Part shown: positions 53,843-62,289 of the stretch, one piece after another | Position numbering within the stretch: position 1 is the stretch's first letter | Layout of the letters: each line of letters begins with the position of its first letter | Origin: Pedobacter sp. V48 | Lineage (GTDB): Bacteria; Bacteroidota; Bacteroidia; Sphingobacteriales; Sphingobacteriaceae | Assembly: GCF_000523515.1 (NCBI RefSeq) | Contig: NZ_AWRU01000013.1 | Span: 328,889-392,888 of the forward strand | Direction of reading: 5' to 3' | Length of the DNA: 64,000 nt | Notes under the pieces: model-generated | What the model saw: the letters and a program-made list of their open reading frames with translations, nothing else | The model's database searches: none | What the model was told of the DNA's origin: nothing | Position numbers and translations under genes: made by a program

Positions 53843-53873
53843 TTGACATTTTGATATATATATTTTACATTTG
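53843..53873 (+). promoter_or_regulatory. Consensus Bacteroidota promoter
   Basis: TTG (53843-53845), a 20-base spacer, TACATTTG (53866-53873): a full match to TTG-N20-TAnnTTTG, placed 23 bases before the ATG of the membrane protein/XRE pair. It overlaps the divergent side of the broken orphan gene's upstream region. Confidence 0.75.
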
Positions 53874-53895
53874 ATCAAGTAAACTAGATATAAAT

Positions 53896-54345
53896 ATGAA
53901 AAATCAATTTCTTCTTCCTGCAAAGTTTCGCCTTATCGGCTGGGTTACATTTTTGCTTTTCTTGGCGTTGGGTATCCTCACCGAATCTTATGGATACAAC
54001 ATACCCGGTTTTCAGATCTATTATCCAAATGATGGTGGATCTGCTGACTACAATTTAACTAATGAACTTGCATTTTCGGGCGTCATAATTGGTTTACTCA
54101 TGGTTTCGTTCGCCAGGCACATGAATGAAGATGAACTAATAAGCAAAATTAGATTAGAATCGTGGAAATGGGCAGTCCTGATAAGCTATGCGATCTTATT
54201 AATTTTGAATTTCACATCTTATGGTCTTGGGTTTGTGTTTATAGTTACTTATAATGTAGTTACGCTTTTGCTTGTTTACATTATAAAGTTCAACTACAGC
54301 TTGTATTTGTTGAATAAAAATTTAAAAAATAGTGAGGACTACTAA
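53896..54345 (+). CDS. Four-helix membrane protein paired with an XRE regulator
   Basis: A 149-residue protein with four hydrophobic segments (about 13-30, 55-75, 95-110, 115-135). It contains ESYGYNIPGFQIYYPND between helices 1 and 2 and the charged ARHMNEDELISKIRLESWKW loop. It starts 22 bases after a consensus promoter, and its stop is six bases before the XRE-type regulator's ATG. Such membrane-protein/small-XRE pairs are common and often control each other. The role of the membrane partner is unknown to me; it is unlike DUF2975. Confidence 0.7.
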   Translation: MKNQFLLPAKFRLIGWVTFLLFLALGILTESYGYNIPGFQIYYPNDGGSADYNLTNELAFSGVIIGLLMVSFARHMNEDELISKIRLESWKWAVLISYAILLILNFTSYGLGFVFIVTYNVVTLLLVYIIKFNYSLYLLNKNLKNSEDY

Positions 54346-54351
54346 TTGGCC

Positions 54352-54552
54352 ATGAAAAATTCAATACGAGTCCAACGGGCAATAAAAAATATAACTCAAG
54401 CCGAATTAGCTAGCTTAGTAAATGTATCCAGGCAAACCATTAATACCATGGAATCAGGCAAATATATCCCTTCAACTGTACTGTCTTTGAAGATAGCCGC
54501 TATCTTCGGAGTTTCTGTGGAACAGGTGTTTGAATTGGAAGAAGGAGATTGA
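54352..54552 (+). CDS. Small XRE-family helix-turn-helix regulator (YgzD/Cro-type)
   Basis: A 66-residue protein that is almost entirely one HTH_3 domain: IRVQRAIKNITQAELASLVNVSRQTINTMESGKYIPS with the classic recognition helix, then LKIAAIFGVSVEQVFELEEGD. The ATG at 54352 is chosen over the TTG at 54346. It is translated just after the membrane protein, probably from the same transcript. A stem-loop at 54557-54595 follows the stop. Confidence 0.9.
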   Translation: MKNSIRVQRAIKNITQAELASLVNVSRQTINTMESGKYIPSTVLSLKIAAIFGVSVEQVFELEEGD

Positions 54553-54556
54553 GATA

Positions 54557-54595
54557 GCCCTCACTTCCAATGTAGCGGCTAGTGGAGGTGAGGGC
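54557..54595. terminator. Hairpin after the XRE gene
   Basis: GCCCTCACTTCCA (54557-54569) pairs with TGGAGGTGAGGGC (54583-54595) with a single mismatch, 13-base loop. Placed between the convergent XRE and BtrH-type genes, it could terminate both. Confidence 0.7.
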
Positions 54596-54629
54596 ACTTG
54601 CTATAGAATACCTTGATCTGGATTACTGA

Positions 54630-55610
54630 TTATATTGTTATCAATATTTCCATCGTTGTTTTTTCTTTGTTGGATATTGTTTTTAGTATCTCTGATGCTT
54701 GTTGAATGCATGTATAATCTTTGGTGAGGCTCGCTTTCTCGAACAGTTGAGAAACTAAAGTCCAAAGTTTGGCAATTTCTGCAAATGCTTCATGTGCTAA
54801 TTTCAATTTGTCGATTTTGAGCAACTCGTTACTTTCTTTCAAAAAATCTCGATACAGGTTTCGGAATAATGCTCCACCTGTGCCTGCTTTTTCCATAAGC
54901 ATTGCAGATGCTTTAAAATCGTTTTCTACGTCTTTACTTGTTTTAAACCATTTGAGTATTTCAGTACTCGTTTTCAAAATTCCCTTGTAGCCAATATTCG
55001 TAATTGGTGGATTAAGATAATCGGCAGCATTATTTCTGATTGCTGTAATAATTGCATTTTTTAAATCAAAATCATGGCCTGTCTTATCTAATGTATAATA
55101 CAAGTTTTTAGATGACATCGGACCTTTTTCCGCTCTTGCTAATGCCAAACTTTTTAAACTAGTTTTTACTTGTCCGCCTTGTTGTTTAGTATCAACCAAG
55201 AAAGCATTTTCATTGTCGTAACCGTAAATTGCGGTATAATGCCCTGCAAAATGAAATGGTTGTGAAAAATATTGCAAATGAAAACAGTCTAACTTTAAGC
55301 CAACTGTCCGTCCGTTGTCAATAAGTTCTTTTACGCTATCCCAAGCCTTCTGAGTTGATGTAGCTTCTTTTACAGTTAACTTAAGGTTTAAATTTCTTGC
55401 AATATTTTGGGTTAAAAGGTCTGTTTTTATTCGGCCACCAATGAAAGGAAAATTCATTGATTTCATATTCCAAAATATAAATCCTAAACCTTCGCCCAAG
55501 CCAAAAAGCATTGGTTCAGAAAGTTCAATATCAAGTTGCCGCAACAAAGTGCCTGTTGCAGTAGTTTCACAATGTTGGCCGTCAAACGGTTTTAAGTTCT
55601 CAATTTCCAT
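54630..55610 (-). CDS. BtrH N-terminal/DUF4872 domain protein
   Basis: A 326-residue cytoplasmic protein. The N-terminal half matches the BtrH papain-like fold: HCETTATGTLLRQL with a candidate catalytic Cys at residue 13, LFGLGEGLGFIFW, and HFAGHYTAIYGYDNENAFLVD with a His. The C-terminal half corresponds to DUF4872 (helical, LARAEKGPM onward). BtrH transfers an acyl side chain in butirosin biosynthesis; relatives without a cluster have no known job. It is a single gene convergent to the XRE pair. Family confidence is good, function unknown. Confidence 0.75.
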   Translation of the reverse strand: MEIENLKPFDGQHCETTATGTLLRQLDIELSEPMLFGLGEGLGFIFWNMKSMNFPFIGGRIKTDLLTQNIARNLNLKLTVKEATSTQKAWDSVKELIDNGRTVGLKLDCFHLQYFSQPFHFAGHYTAIYGYDNENAFLVDTKQQGGQVKTSLKSLALARAEKGPMSSKNLYYTLDKTGHDFDLKNAIITAIRNNAADYLNPPITNIGYKGILKTSTEILKWFKTSKDVENDFKASAMLMEKAGTGGALFRNLYRDFLKESNELLKIDKLKLAHEAFAEIAKLWTLVSQLFEKASLTKDYTCIQQASEILKTISNKEKTTMEILITI

Positions 55611-55656
55611 TCTTTAATCATAGGCTGAATATGACTTACTTCAATCATTAATTCTA

Positions 55657-55684
55657 TCTATGTTGAGGAACGCCATATTTAAAC
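55657..55684. repeat. 28-base dispersed repeat, copy 2
   Basis: The counterpart of 52965-52992 (25 of 28 identical), located upstream of the TonB-dependent receptor. A separate short match, GATCTCTCCTATCG at 55731-55744, recurs at 63303-63316. Confidence 0.6.
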
Positions 55685-55822
55685 TTTTATACCTAAGTAA
55701 AGATAGTAATAATATAAAAATTGGAGTAAGGATCTCTCCTATCGCAGACACGACATTGGGTGTTATGGACAAGCAACTTTTTTTAATTTTTTGTGTCTTT
55801 TATGCAAACCAACCAAATTTAT

Positions 55823-58186
55823 ATGAAATTATTTTTCTACAAAGTCTGCACATTAAGTTTTCTTTTGCTTTTAAGTTTGATTCATAAAAGTTTTGCACAG
55901 ACTGTTTCTGGCAGGGTAATAGAAGCCGGAGGTAAGGGAATTGAAAGTGCAACCATAACAGTTTTAAACGCTGCAGACTCAACCGTGGTAAAATATGAGG
56001 CAAGTAACAAACAGGGTTATTTCGAGGTCACTAATTTAAATAACGGCGTATTTACAGTTAAAGTTTCGTGCATAGGCTACAACAGCCAGTTGTTAAACAA
56101 TATTAAATTTGACGGCTCTTCTGTTAAATTAACTGATGTAGTTCTCAACAAGCAATTAAAAGAGCTCAGGGAAGTCGCCATTGAAAGTAAACGTCCTGTT
56201 CTTGAACGAAAGGTTGATCGATGGATATTTAACTTGAACAACACTATGGTGGGAAATGGTTCTTCCCTCTTTGAGGCTTTGCAGGTGGCGCCTTTTTTAA
56301 AGGTATCCGACAATGGCGTTTCTATGGCGGGCAAAGGCGGCTTGGGGGTTATGGTAAATGAGAAAATAGTTTATTTAAGCGGAACAGACCTGACTAATTA
56401 TCTGAAAGCACTCAGATCTGAAGGTGTGGAAAAAATCGAGATCATTACCAACCCACCAGCAAAATATGAGGCACAGGGGGATGCGGGCCTGATTAACATT
56501 GTTTTAAAGAAAAACGAATCTCTGGGATTGCGCGGATCATTAAGTTCAACATATCGGCAAGGCTTTTACGCCTCCTATAATAACAATCTGGCTCTTTTTT
56601 TCCGCTCAAAAAAAGTTAACAGCTCTTTTACATTTGGCCAATCACGTTATCACAATATGCAGGATAATTGGCTCAATATGGTTGGAAACTCTAGTCAAAT
56701 TCTTAGTAACGAGCAGCGTATATCAATTACACCAGGTTTGCAGGCTGGCTTAAGTATAGATTATGAGTTAAACAAGCGCAATAACATCGGGTTTATTTAT
56801 AATATTTCACAAAGCAAAGAGAACGATGTCTTTGTTAATAGTTATAGCTATGGTAAGAGCAATACTGTAGACTCGATTTTGAACACTAACGGCGAAATGT
56901 TTAGGCCATTATTTGCACAGACCTTAAATGTGTACCACGATTTAATGATTGATTCGGCCGGAAAGAAATTAAGTAGCTCTGTTAATTTTTTCTCGAACAG
57001 GCCTGAAATAAGAAATAATTTTGTTTCTGAATCTGAAAGCACCTATGCTGCAGTTCGCAATAATAACTCGTCAAAATACAATATCTGGTCTATTCAATCA
57101 GATTTAACATTACCTTATAAATGGGCTAAAATAGAAACAGGTGTTAAGTTCGCCAATTTTAATAATAATGCTGATGTGGATTACTATAATTACGTTCACG
57201 AAGATTTCTTGTTGGACAAAACGCGCAGCAACGAATTCAACTATACCGAAAAAAACCTGGCCTCCTATTTCAGTATGTCATCTGAACTTTCAAAAAAATT
57301 GACGTTGACGGCAGGATTGCGTTATGAGTACACGATGACGGATGGTTATTCGCCTACTTTAGACCAGCGTCATAAGCGTAATTATGGTGCCCTGTTCCCT
57401 ACGGCCTATGTTGTTTACAAAGCTGACGAAAGCAATGTTTTGTCTTTAAATTATTCGAGGCGGATTAACCGACCGGGCCTCAGTTCCTTAAATCCCTTTG
57501 CCTATTATACAAACATTTATACTTATTTTATCGGAAATCCACTCCTCTTACCTTCATACAGTAACAACTTCGAACTTAACTACCTATATAAAGGCATGGT
57601 TTCTTTTACTGTATTTACACAACATGCAAGTGATGTAAATTCATTACTTACAACGATTGAGGGGCCATTAGTGGTGTCAAGTGGAGGAAATTTTATAAGC
57701 CGGGATAACGTGGGAGCCTATGTTTCCATTAACCGGACATTTCTTAAGTGGTGGGAAAATAGCAGCTCGGCCTCTTTTTTTTATTCATCCTCAAAATCCA
57801 AAATAGAAGCTATTCACATTCAAAACGGAAGCTCTGCATCGTTTAGTTTTAACAATAATTTCAAGGCAACTAAACTGTTAAATTTATATCTGAACTACAG
57901 CCAGAGCCTTCCTTCAATCAGTGGGAATACATACACGTACAGTGTACGTGATTTCAGGGTAGGTGCCAGATTAAAGTTGCTTAACGATAATTTGATCGTC
58001 AACCCATCGTATTTTCTGGGTACGGTAAACAAATATGAGACACGTTTTAGTGAATTTTTGCGGACGGAAACAGCAGACTATTATTATAAAACCTTCGGTC
58101 TTGGTCTTACCTACTTATTCGGAAGGTCAAAGGTTTCCGGAAACAACAAGAACATATCTTTTGATGAGAAAGGAAGGGCTCAATAG
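55823..58186 (+). CDS. TonB-dependent outer-membrane beta-barrel family receptor
   Basis: A 787-residue protein from ATG 55823 (signal YKVCTLSFLLLLSLIHKSFAQ). It has a CarboxypepD_reg-like domain (VSGRVIEAGGKGIESATITV), a plug-like domain (LFEALQVAPFLKVSDNGVSMAGKGGLGVMVN; TNPPAKYEAQGDAGLINIVLKK), and the barrel (YSRRINRPGLSSLNPF). Its architecture matches the receptor at 35170. It ends in a hydrophilic tail rather than a terminal aromatic. It stands alone in the accessory region with dispersed repeats upstream. Cargo unknown. Confidence 0.88.
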   Translation: MKLFFYKVCTLSFLLLLSLIHKSFAQTVSGRVIEAGGKGIESATITVLNAADSTVVKYEASNKQGYFEVTNLNNGVFTVKVSCIGYNSQLLNNIKFDGSSVKLTDVVLNKQLKELREVAIESKRPVLERKVDRWIFNLNNTMVGNGSSLFEALQVAPFLKVSDNGVSMAGKGGLGVMVNEKIVYLSGTDLTNYLKALRSEGVEKIEIITNPPAKYEAQGDAGLINIVLKKNESLGLRGSLSSTYRQGFYASYNNNLALFFRSKKVNSSFTFGQSRYHNMQDNWLNMVGNSSQILSNEQRISITPGLQAGLSIDYELNKRNNIGFIYNISQSKENDVFVNSYSYGKSNTVDSILNTNGEMFRPLFAQTLNVYHDLMIDSAGKKLSSSVNFFSNRPEIRNNFVSESESTYAAVRNNNSSKYNIWSIQSDLTLPYKWAKIETGVKFANFNNNADVDYYNYVHEDFLLDKTRSNEFNYTEKNLASYFSMSSELSKKLTLTAGLRYEYTMTDGYSPTLDQRHKRNYGALFPTAYVVYKADESNVLSLNYSRRINRPGLSSLNPFAYYTNIYTYFIGNPLLLPSYSNNFELNYLYKGMVSFTVFTQHASDVNSLLTTIEGPLVVSSGGNFISRDNVGAYVSINRTFLKWWENSSSASFFYSSSKSKIEAIHIQNGSSASFSFNNNFKATKLLNLYLNYSQSLPSISGNTYTYSVRDFRVGARLKLLNDNLIVNPSYFLGTVNKYETRFSEFLRTETADYYYKTFGLGLTYLFGRSKVSGNNKNISFDEKGRAQ

Positions 58187-58198
58187 TAATATAAAACG

Positions 58199-58564
58199 TT
58201 ATTCTTCTTCAGCGAAAGTGATCCTATTACCAAAAGGATCATAAACAGTTACCGTAATGGCTTTGGGATTCCAATCGGGCACTTCCAAACCTGGGTGGTT
58301 ATATTTATATTTCTTGTCGTTTAACTCTTTATGATAAGCACGAAGACCTTTAAAGTCCTCAATAAATACGTGTGAACCAGGACTTGCATCACCATGATGT
58401 TCTGACAGGTTTAAAGTAATGTCCCTTAATGTTACCTCCAGATATATGGGGGCATCATCGTGATGCGGGTGCTCCCAATTGATTTTAAAGCCCAGCCAGT
58501 TTATATAGAATTCGATGGCTTTATCATAATCAAATATTCTTAAAATTGGTTTAACTGTACTCAT
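58199..58564 (-). CDS. VOC (glyoxalase/bleomycin resistance)-family protein
   Basis: A 121-residue protein with the paired beta-alpha-beta units of the VOC fold: VKPILRIFDYDKAIEFYINWLGFKI and ITVTVYDPFGNRITFAEE. The HxH-like WEHPHHDDAP and YLEV positions resemble bleomycin-binding/glyoxalase-superfamily members. The ATG is at 58562-58564. It converges on the TonB-dependent receptor with 12 bases between stops. Whether it sequesters a drug or is an enzyme cannot be told. Confidence 0.87.
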   Translation of the reverse strand: MSTVKPILRIFDYDKAIEFYINWLGFKINWEHPHHDDAPIYLEVTLRDITLNLSEHHGDASPGSHVFIEDFKGLRAYHKELNDKKYKYNHPGLEVPDWNPKAITVTVYDPFGNRITFAEEE

Positions 58565-58630
58565 AATAGCTACAACGTTTCCTTGAACATAAAGTTTACA
58601 ACCCGACAGAAAATATTTTATGCCGTGTTA

Positions 58631-59806
58631 TCAGTTTGATAGCGCTAATTTAATCTTATCACCTAATATTGATACGTTGTCCTGACTAAGGTTGTCATTA
58701 ACAAGTATCATTATCCCTATTTTGTCTTCGGGATAGGCCAAACAAAGAGTACTAAATCCGATACCTGTACGGCCGCTATGATAAAGTGTGCGTTTCCCTT
58801 TATTATTTTCAATCATCCAACTTAATCCTATTGCTGTACTATCTGATTGGCGAAAAGTGACCTTATGCGATAGCTTAATAGCGGGATCAGTTTCTTTGAC
58901 ATTAGCTATTACGTATTTTAGCATATCCGACATTGTTGAATTCATACTTGGCCCTCCAGGGTAAAAAAGGTTGGTGTTAATTTCGTTAGTTTTGTTAACC
59001 GTAAGATCATACCACTGTACAGGACGTGATGCATCTTTATATCCTTGAATAAAACGGCTTAATTGATTCACAGGGATTTTTGTCCTTGTGTCATAGAGCC
59101 CAAGATGATTTTTTAAATATTTTGTGACCAGCTGCTCATAGGGCTGATGGTAAATGCGTTCAAGTAAAAGAATAAGGATTGTCATAGCGTTGCCGTTATA
59201 TTCATATTTAGCTCCTGGTATGGTGTCAAGCTTGAAATGATGCATATCCTTCATTAAAGTATCTTGACTATATTTTGCAAAAAAATCAATCTGTTTAGGA
59301 AGGCTGATATTCTTTATACTATCCATAGTTTTTGCCGAAAAATTTCGGGATGACTTCGGGAGCGCAGAAGTATGATTAGCTATGTCAATCAACCTTACAG
59401 GGTGGCCATCGTATTGCAAATTTGGATACTCTCCCGGTAGATATTTACGGATGTCGTCTTCTAAACTTGCTTTCTTTTCTATTACAGCTTCAGCAAGCAT
59501 AATTCCAATATATGTCTTGGCTACAGAGCCTAAATTAAACAACTGATTCGCCTTAATAAGTTGGCCACTGCCTTTTATTGATTCACCGTAGTTGTAGATT
59601 AAACTGTGCCCCTCTCGATAAATGGCAATTGAAAGACCAACTGTTCCTGGATTAGCCATGTAATCTGCTGCTGCCACCTGGACAGCCACATCCAGCTTGT
59701 CTTTCAGTGGGTTATCGGTAATTAATTTCTCTGTTTGTGACCAGCATGTTATAGAAACCAAACAAAGCACAATAGTTGCAGATAATGTTAAGTTCTTTTT
59801 TTTCAT
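58631..59806 (-). CDS. Serine hydrolase, class C beta-lactamase-like fold
   Basis: A 391-residue exported protein (signal LTLSATIVLCLVSITCWSQ) with the penicillin-binding-protein/AmpC-type motifs: nucleophile SVAK in LGSVAKTYIGIMLAEA, the Tyr motif YEYNGNAM, and HSGRTGIGFS in place of KTG. Such stand-alone family members are often D-aminopeptidases or esterases rather than beta-lactamases. The ATG at 59804-59806 is the second of two adjacent ATGs. An 18-base perfect palindrome lies 26 bases upstream, suggesting repressor control. Confidence 0.88.
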   Translation of the reverse strand: MKKKNLTLSATIVLCLVSITCWSQTEKLITDNPLKDKLDVAVQVAAADYMANPGTVGLSIAIYREGHSLIYNYGESIKGSGQLIKANQLFNLGSVAKTYIGIMLAEAVIEKKASLEDDIRKYLPGEYPNLQYDGHPVRLIDIANHTSALPKSSRNFSAKTMDSIKNISLPKQIDFFAKYSQDTLMKDMHHFKLDTIPGAKYEYNGNAMTILILLLERIYHQPYEQLVTKYLKNHLGLYDTRTKIPVNQLSRFIQGYKDASRPVQWYDLTVNKTNEINTNLFYPGGPSMNSTMSDMLKYVIANVKETDPAIKLSHKVTFRQSDSTAIGLSWMIENNKGKRTLYHSGRTGIGFSTLCLAYPEDKIGIMILVNDNLSQDNVSILGDKIKLALSN

Positions 59807-59831
59807 CATTTAACTTTTACACTATGATGCA

Positions 59832-59849
59832 TAACAAGGTACCTTGTTA
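59832..59849. promoter_or_regulatory. Perfect 18-base palindrome upstream of the hydrolase gene
   Basis: TAACAAGGTACCTTGTTA, flanked by ATGCA on one side and CATAA on the other, lies 26 bases before the hydrolase ATG. The length and symmetry are typical of a PadR/TetR/MarR-class operator. No such regulator is adjacent. Confidence 0.55.
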
Positions 59850-59953
59850 CATAATAGAACGAATATTTAAGGATTAGCACAACTACCAATACCCTTCCAG
59901 TCATCTCGAGGGAAGTTTCTGAATTTAGATAAAGTCTTTTAAGGATTCAGGCG

Positions 59954-61564
59954 TTATTTTTTTGCTACGATTTTTATAAAGAGTTTAACGTCGTCCGAAA
60001 TAGTTCCATCACCAGACTTATCAAAGTGCTTTTCTGATCCAGAATCAATACCCCAATCTGTTCGATCAATGATCAGCGTGCCATTTACCACAACAGTTCC
60101 GTCCATTCCGTCCTTAAAAAGCATATTGGTTGGAAACGTAACTGTCTTCGTGATCCCCTCAATGGTCAGGTTCCCAGTAACTTTTATAGTTGCCACACCT
60201 TCAATGGTCATGTTCCCGTTCCTCCCTTCAGTTTTTCCATCATTCAATGTTTCAACCTTCGTAATTACGAATGTAGAAACAGGGAATTTTTTGACATCAA
60301 AAAAATCAGGAAATATATTGTGCGGACCCGGATCATGATATTTTCGTTCAATAGTATTCATACCAACTTCAACAGTACCGCCTGCTAGATGACCGTTTTC
60401 GATCAGCAATTCTCCTTTTAATATATCGACTTCCCCTGCAGCGGAACCATCACTAATTAACTCAGTACCTTCCCATGCACCAAACAGCATAGAACCTTTC
60501 CATACGACAGCACTTTGCTTCGTATCTATGCTATATTTTTTCTGACCCTCTTTATTATAAAAGTCCGTGATGGTCTTTCCATTATAACGATACACTCCGG
60601 TCGCAGATCCAAACCAAATACTTCCATCGTTAGCTTCCAATAGCCCGAAAAAAGCGTCTCCTAACATAATTTCGGTTACCGTGGGCTCCTTACTATACAA
60701 GGACTTTGCATCATAACGGGACAGTGCCCAGACCGCCACATGAGCAGTATTTACCGGACCAGTAGTCCAGATGTTTCCTTCTTTATCTTCGATTATAGCA
60801 TAAGCACCTCTCTCCGATACATTAGTAAAGGTACTGCCGTCATAGCGCCAAAGGCCATTGGTCACGTCACCAAGCCAAATATTGCCTTTTCTATCTTCGA
60901 TTATACTCCAAACATTTGTAAAAGTTTTGCCCTTGTGGATTAACGGGTTAAATGTTTTCCCGTCATAAACAAAAGCATCGCCCCTTGTGCCAACCCATAA
61001 TTTCCCGGTTTTATCTTCAATGATTGTAGTAATATCATTGTTCCAATTTCCTCCCTTATAAACACGCGAGGGGCCCGGAGTTTTAAAATTTCGAAAAGAC
61101 TTCCCATCGTAACGGCTTATTCCACCTCCAGTGCCGAACCAAATAATGCCGGCTTTATCTTCATAAACAGACATAACCCGATTATTGGCAAGTCCCTCTG
61201 TGGTAGTGAAATGTTGAATGGATTTCCCGTTGTAATAATAAACGCCTGAATCAGTAGAAGTGAACCAAATATTTCCTTTTCTATCTTCAAGGACATCCCA
61301 GAATCGGTGCGAGCCTATTTTACTTGTAAAATTAGTAAAAGATTTTCCATCGTATCGAAAAACATCACCAAATGATGAATTGTTAGGGCCAGCAATTAAA
61401 ATGGCGCCATTTCTGCCTTTTTTTATATTACGAACCATTATGTTAGGTCCTATGTCTTTAATTTCGGGTTTGATATTATCTTTTGGTGCGTTTGTTTGGT
61501 TTTGTCCACAGGAAGAGAGAAAAACAGACATTACGAACAAAGCATAGACGTGTATGTATTTCAT
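59954..61564 (-). CDS. Two-component-regulator propeller/YceI fusion lipoprotein
   Basis: A 536-residue protein. Lipoprotein signal (YALFVMSVFLSSC, Cys about 19). Residues about 40-340 hold repeating blades of the ligand-sensor propeller type (DRKGNIWF, EDKAGIIWFGTGGGISRYDGKS, EDKTGKLWVGT, EDRKGNIWLG), as in the periplasmic part of hybrid two-component systems. From about 345 to the end is a YceI-like lipid-binding barrel (SIDTKQSAVVWKGS ... LIIDRTDWGIDSG). No membrane helix or kinase follows. The combination is unusual. It is probably a periplasm-facing lipoprotein; function unknown. Confidence 0.85.
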   Translation of the reverse strand: MKYIHVYALFVMSVFLSSCGQNQTNAPKDNIKPEIKDIGPNIMVRNIKKGRNGAILIAGPNNSSFGDVFRYDGKSFTNFTSKIGSHRFWDVLEDRKGNIWFTSTDSGVYYYNGKSIQHFTTTEGLANNRVMSVYEDKAGIIWFGTGGGISRYDGKSFRNFKTPGPSRVYKGGNWNNDITTIIEDKTGKLWVGTRGDAFVYDGKTFNPLIHKGKTFTNVWSIIEDRKGNIWLGDVTNGLWRYDGSTFTNVSERGAYAIIEDKEGNIWTTGPVNTAHVAVWALSRYDAKSLYSKEPTVTEIMLGDAFFGLLEANDGSIWFGSATGVYRYNGKTITDFYNKEGQKKYSIDTKQSAVVWKGSMLFGAWEGTELISDGSAAGEVDILKGELLIENGHLAGGTVEVGMNTIERKYHDPGPHNIFPDFFDVKKFPVSTFVITKVETLNDGKTEGRNGNMTIEGVATIKVTGNLTIEGITKTVTFPTNMLFKDGMDGTVVVNGTLIIDRTDWGIDSGSEKHFDKSGDGTISDDVKLFIKIVAKK

Positions 61565-61743
61565 ACCTTTTTATTTATTAATCCTATTAGAATTGATTCA
61601 GCGAATCTACTTTGATATTTTACGGCGCGACGAATTTGGATTGTAAATAAAAATGTAAACTTTGTAAATAAAATCTTGGTTTTACCTCTCCAATGGTGAT
61701 TTATGGATTTGATGGATAAGAAATTCTTTTCCTATCGATAGAT

Positions 61744-62174
61744 TTAAGCAGTTTTCAATTCTTTTTGGAGCTGAAAGAAATGCTCTTTAATTTTCAATCT
61801 GGTATCATAATCTGAAAAACGTTCGATATTGATCACCTGCACTTCATCTTTTTCCAAATATGCCTTGATCTCATCCAGCCCGAAATCAATATGTTTTACC
61901 ATCTTGATATCAATAAGACCAGATCCATTATGGGTTTTATATTCAACCTGGTCTGCCCGCCATTCAATAAATAATCCAGCATCTTTTGACCATAATTTAC
62001 CTAGCAAAGACCAGAATATCGTACCCATCGTTAAGGTTTTGATGTAATCGCTTCTGAAAGTTTCGGCTGATAATACCACAAACAGCCACGCCGCTAAATA
62101 TATAGCTCCGCATATATTAAAATTTTCAAATTCTTGAATTTTGCACTTAATTCGATTCTGTCTGTTACAGCCAT
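61744..62174 (-). pseudogene. Membrane-anchored protein with N-terminal frameshift
   Basis: An ORF from a GTG at 62077-62079 encodes 111 residues (FVVLSAETFRSDYIKTL; AGLFIEWRADQVEYKTHNGSG), which begin inside a hydrophobic segment. Upstream in the same frame the helix continues (AIYLAAWLFV) with no ATG, while the neighbouring frame supplies ATG 62172-62174 and VTDRIELSAKFKNLKILI. Joining them with a one-base shift near 62095-62115 gives a normal one-helix protein of about 140 residues. It may be a pseudogene, or use GTG and lack the N-terminus. Family unknown. Confidence 0.5.
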
Positions 62175-62245
62175 AATTAAAGATAATGATATATGTAGTA
62201 CGACTGAAGATTATATCGGTAGATGCATAGATGTGAATTCATTGT

Positions 62246-62288
62246 AAAGTTGACGCCAACTTTTTGTATATTGGGGAAACCAATATAC
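62246..62288 (+). promoter_or_regulatory. Two tandem hairpins directly upstream of a start codon
   Basis: Hairpin 1: AAAGTTG (62246-62252) with CAACTTT (62257-62263). Hairpin 2: GTATATTGG (62266-62274), loop GGAAA, CCAATATAC (62280-62288), ending one base before the ATG at 62290. The second would hide the ribosome-binding region, suggesting translational control or a remnant repeat end. Confidence 0.5.
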
Positions 62289-62289
62289 T

